Positions 6,524 to 6,574 of a DNA stretch of 6,574 nt are shown here, piece after piece (position 1 is the stretch's first letter; every line of letters starts with the position of its first letter). The stretch spans positions 1 to 6,574 of the forward strand of contig CAJJZO010000103.1 in assembly GCA_905197585.1 (NCBI GenBank), given 5' to 3'. Both the position numbers and the translations under genes were made by a program. This stretch comes from an uncultured Collinsella sp. GTDB lineage: Bacteria > Actinomycetota > Coriobacteriia > Coriobacteriales > Coriobacteriaceae. Under the pieces are notes generated by a model that had not been told where the DNA came from, searched no databases, and was given only the letters and a program-made list of their open reading frames with translations.

Positions 6524-6574
6524 GTTCGCCTCCCCACGGGCATGCTCATCGCGTCAATCGTACCCATTCGAGCT
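6524..6574 (-). promoter_or_regulatory. Upstream region of the membrane-protein gene, with ribosome binding site and possible -10
   Basis: In the minus-strand sense this stretch contains GGGGAGG immediately before the gene. It also has TACGAT (6557-6562) about 33 nt before the ATG, the same hexamer as the candidate -10 of the M18 gene. A -35 would fall at or beyond the window edge, so the promoter cannot be judged. No other coding sequence is evident. Confidence 0.3.

Overview
The window reads as ordinary chromosomal housekeeping DNA from a high-GC Gram-positive bacterium. The genes have strong G/C third-position bias, good GGAG-type ribosome binding sites, a DNA polymerase I whose proofreading domain has lost its catalytic residues, and an anaerobe-type M18 aminopeptidase. 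Together these suggest Actinomycetota, most likely a Coriobacteriia gut anaerobe such as Collinsella or a relative. That placement is an impression from protein style and base composition, not a database result.

Layout. On the minus strand, 1-481 is the N-terminal part of valyl-tRNA synthetase (valS), cut by the window edge. It is preceded by a 275-bp gap (482-756) holding a compound stem-loop, a cluster of three CTAG sites and a perfect 13-bp terminator-like hairpin. Also on the minus strand, 757-3507 is a complete polA (916 aa). A 166-bp divergent gap (3508-3673) separates it from two plus-strand genes: an M18 aminopeptidase (3674-5071, 465 aa) and a YaaA/UPF0246 peroxide-stress protein (5175-5984, 269 aa). 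The 103-bp gap between those two contains an 18-bp-arm inverted repeat with a nested stem-loop, followed by a T-rich tract. A minus-strand gene of unknown function (6008-6523, 171 aa, one N-terminal membrane segment) converges on yaaA with only 23 bp between stop codons. The last 51 bases are its upstream region.

The genes do not form a pathway. They cover translation (ValS), replication repair (PolA), peptide turnover (M18) and iron/oxidative stress (YaaA). PolA and YaaA both relate loosely to surviving DNA damage, but nothing in the layout couples them.

No tRNA or rRNA gene, CRISPR array, insertion sequence, attachment site or phage gene is visible. I found no convincing new multi-gene system. 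The items most worth checking are the stem-loop at 5085-5159, the structured valS upstream region, and the unrecognised membrane-anchored protein.
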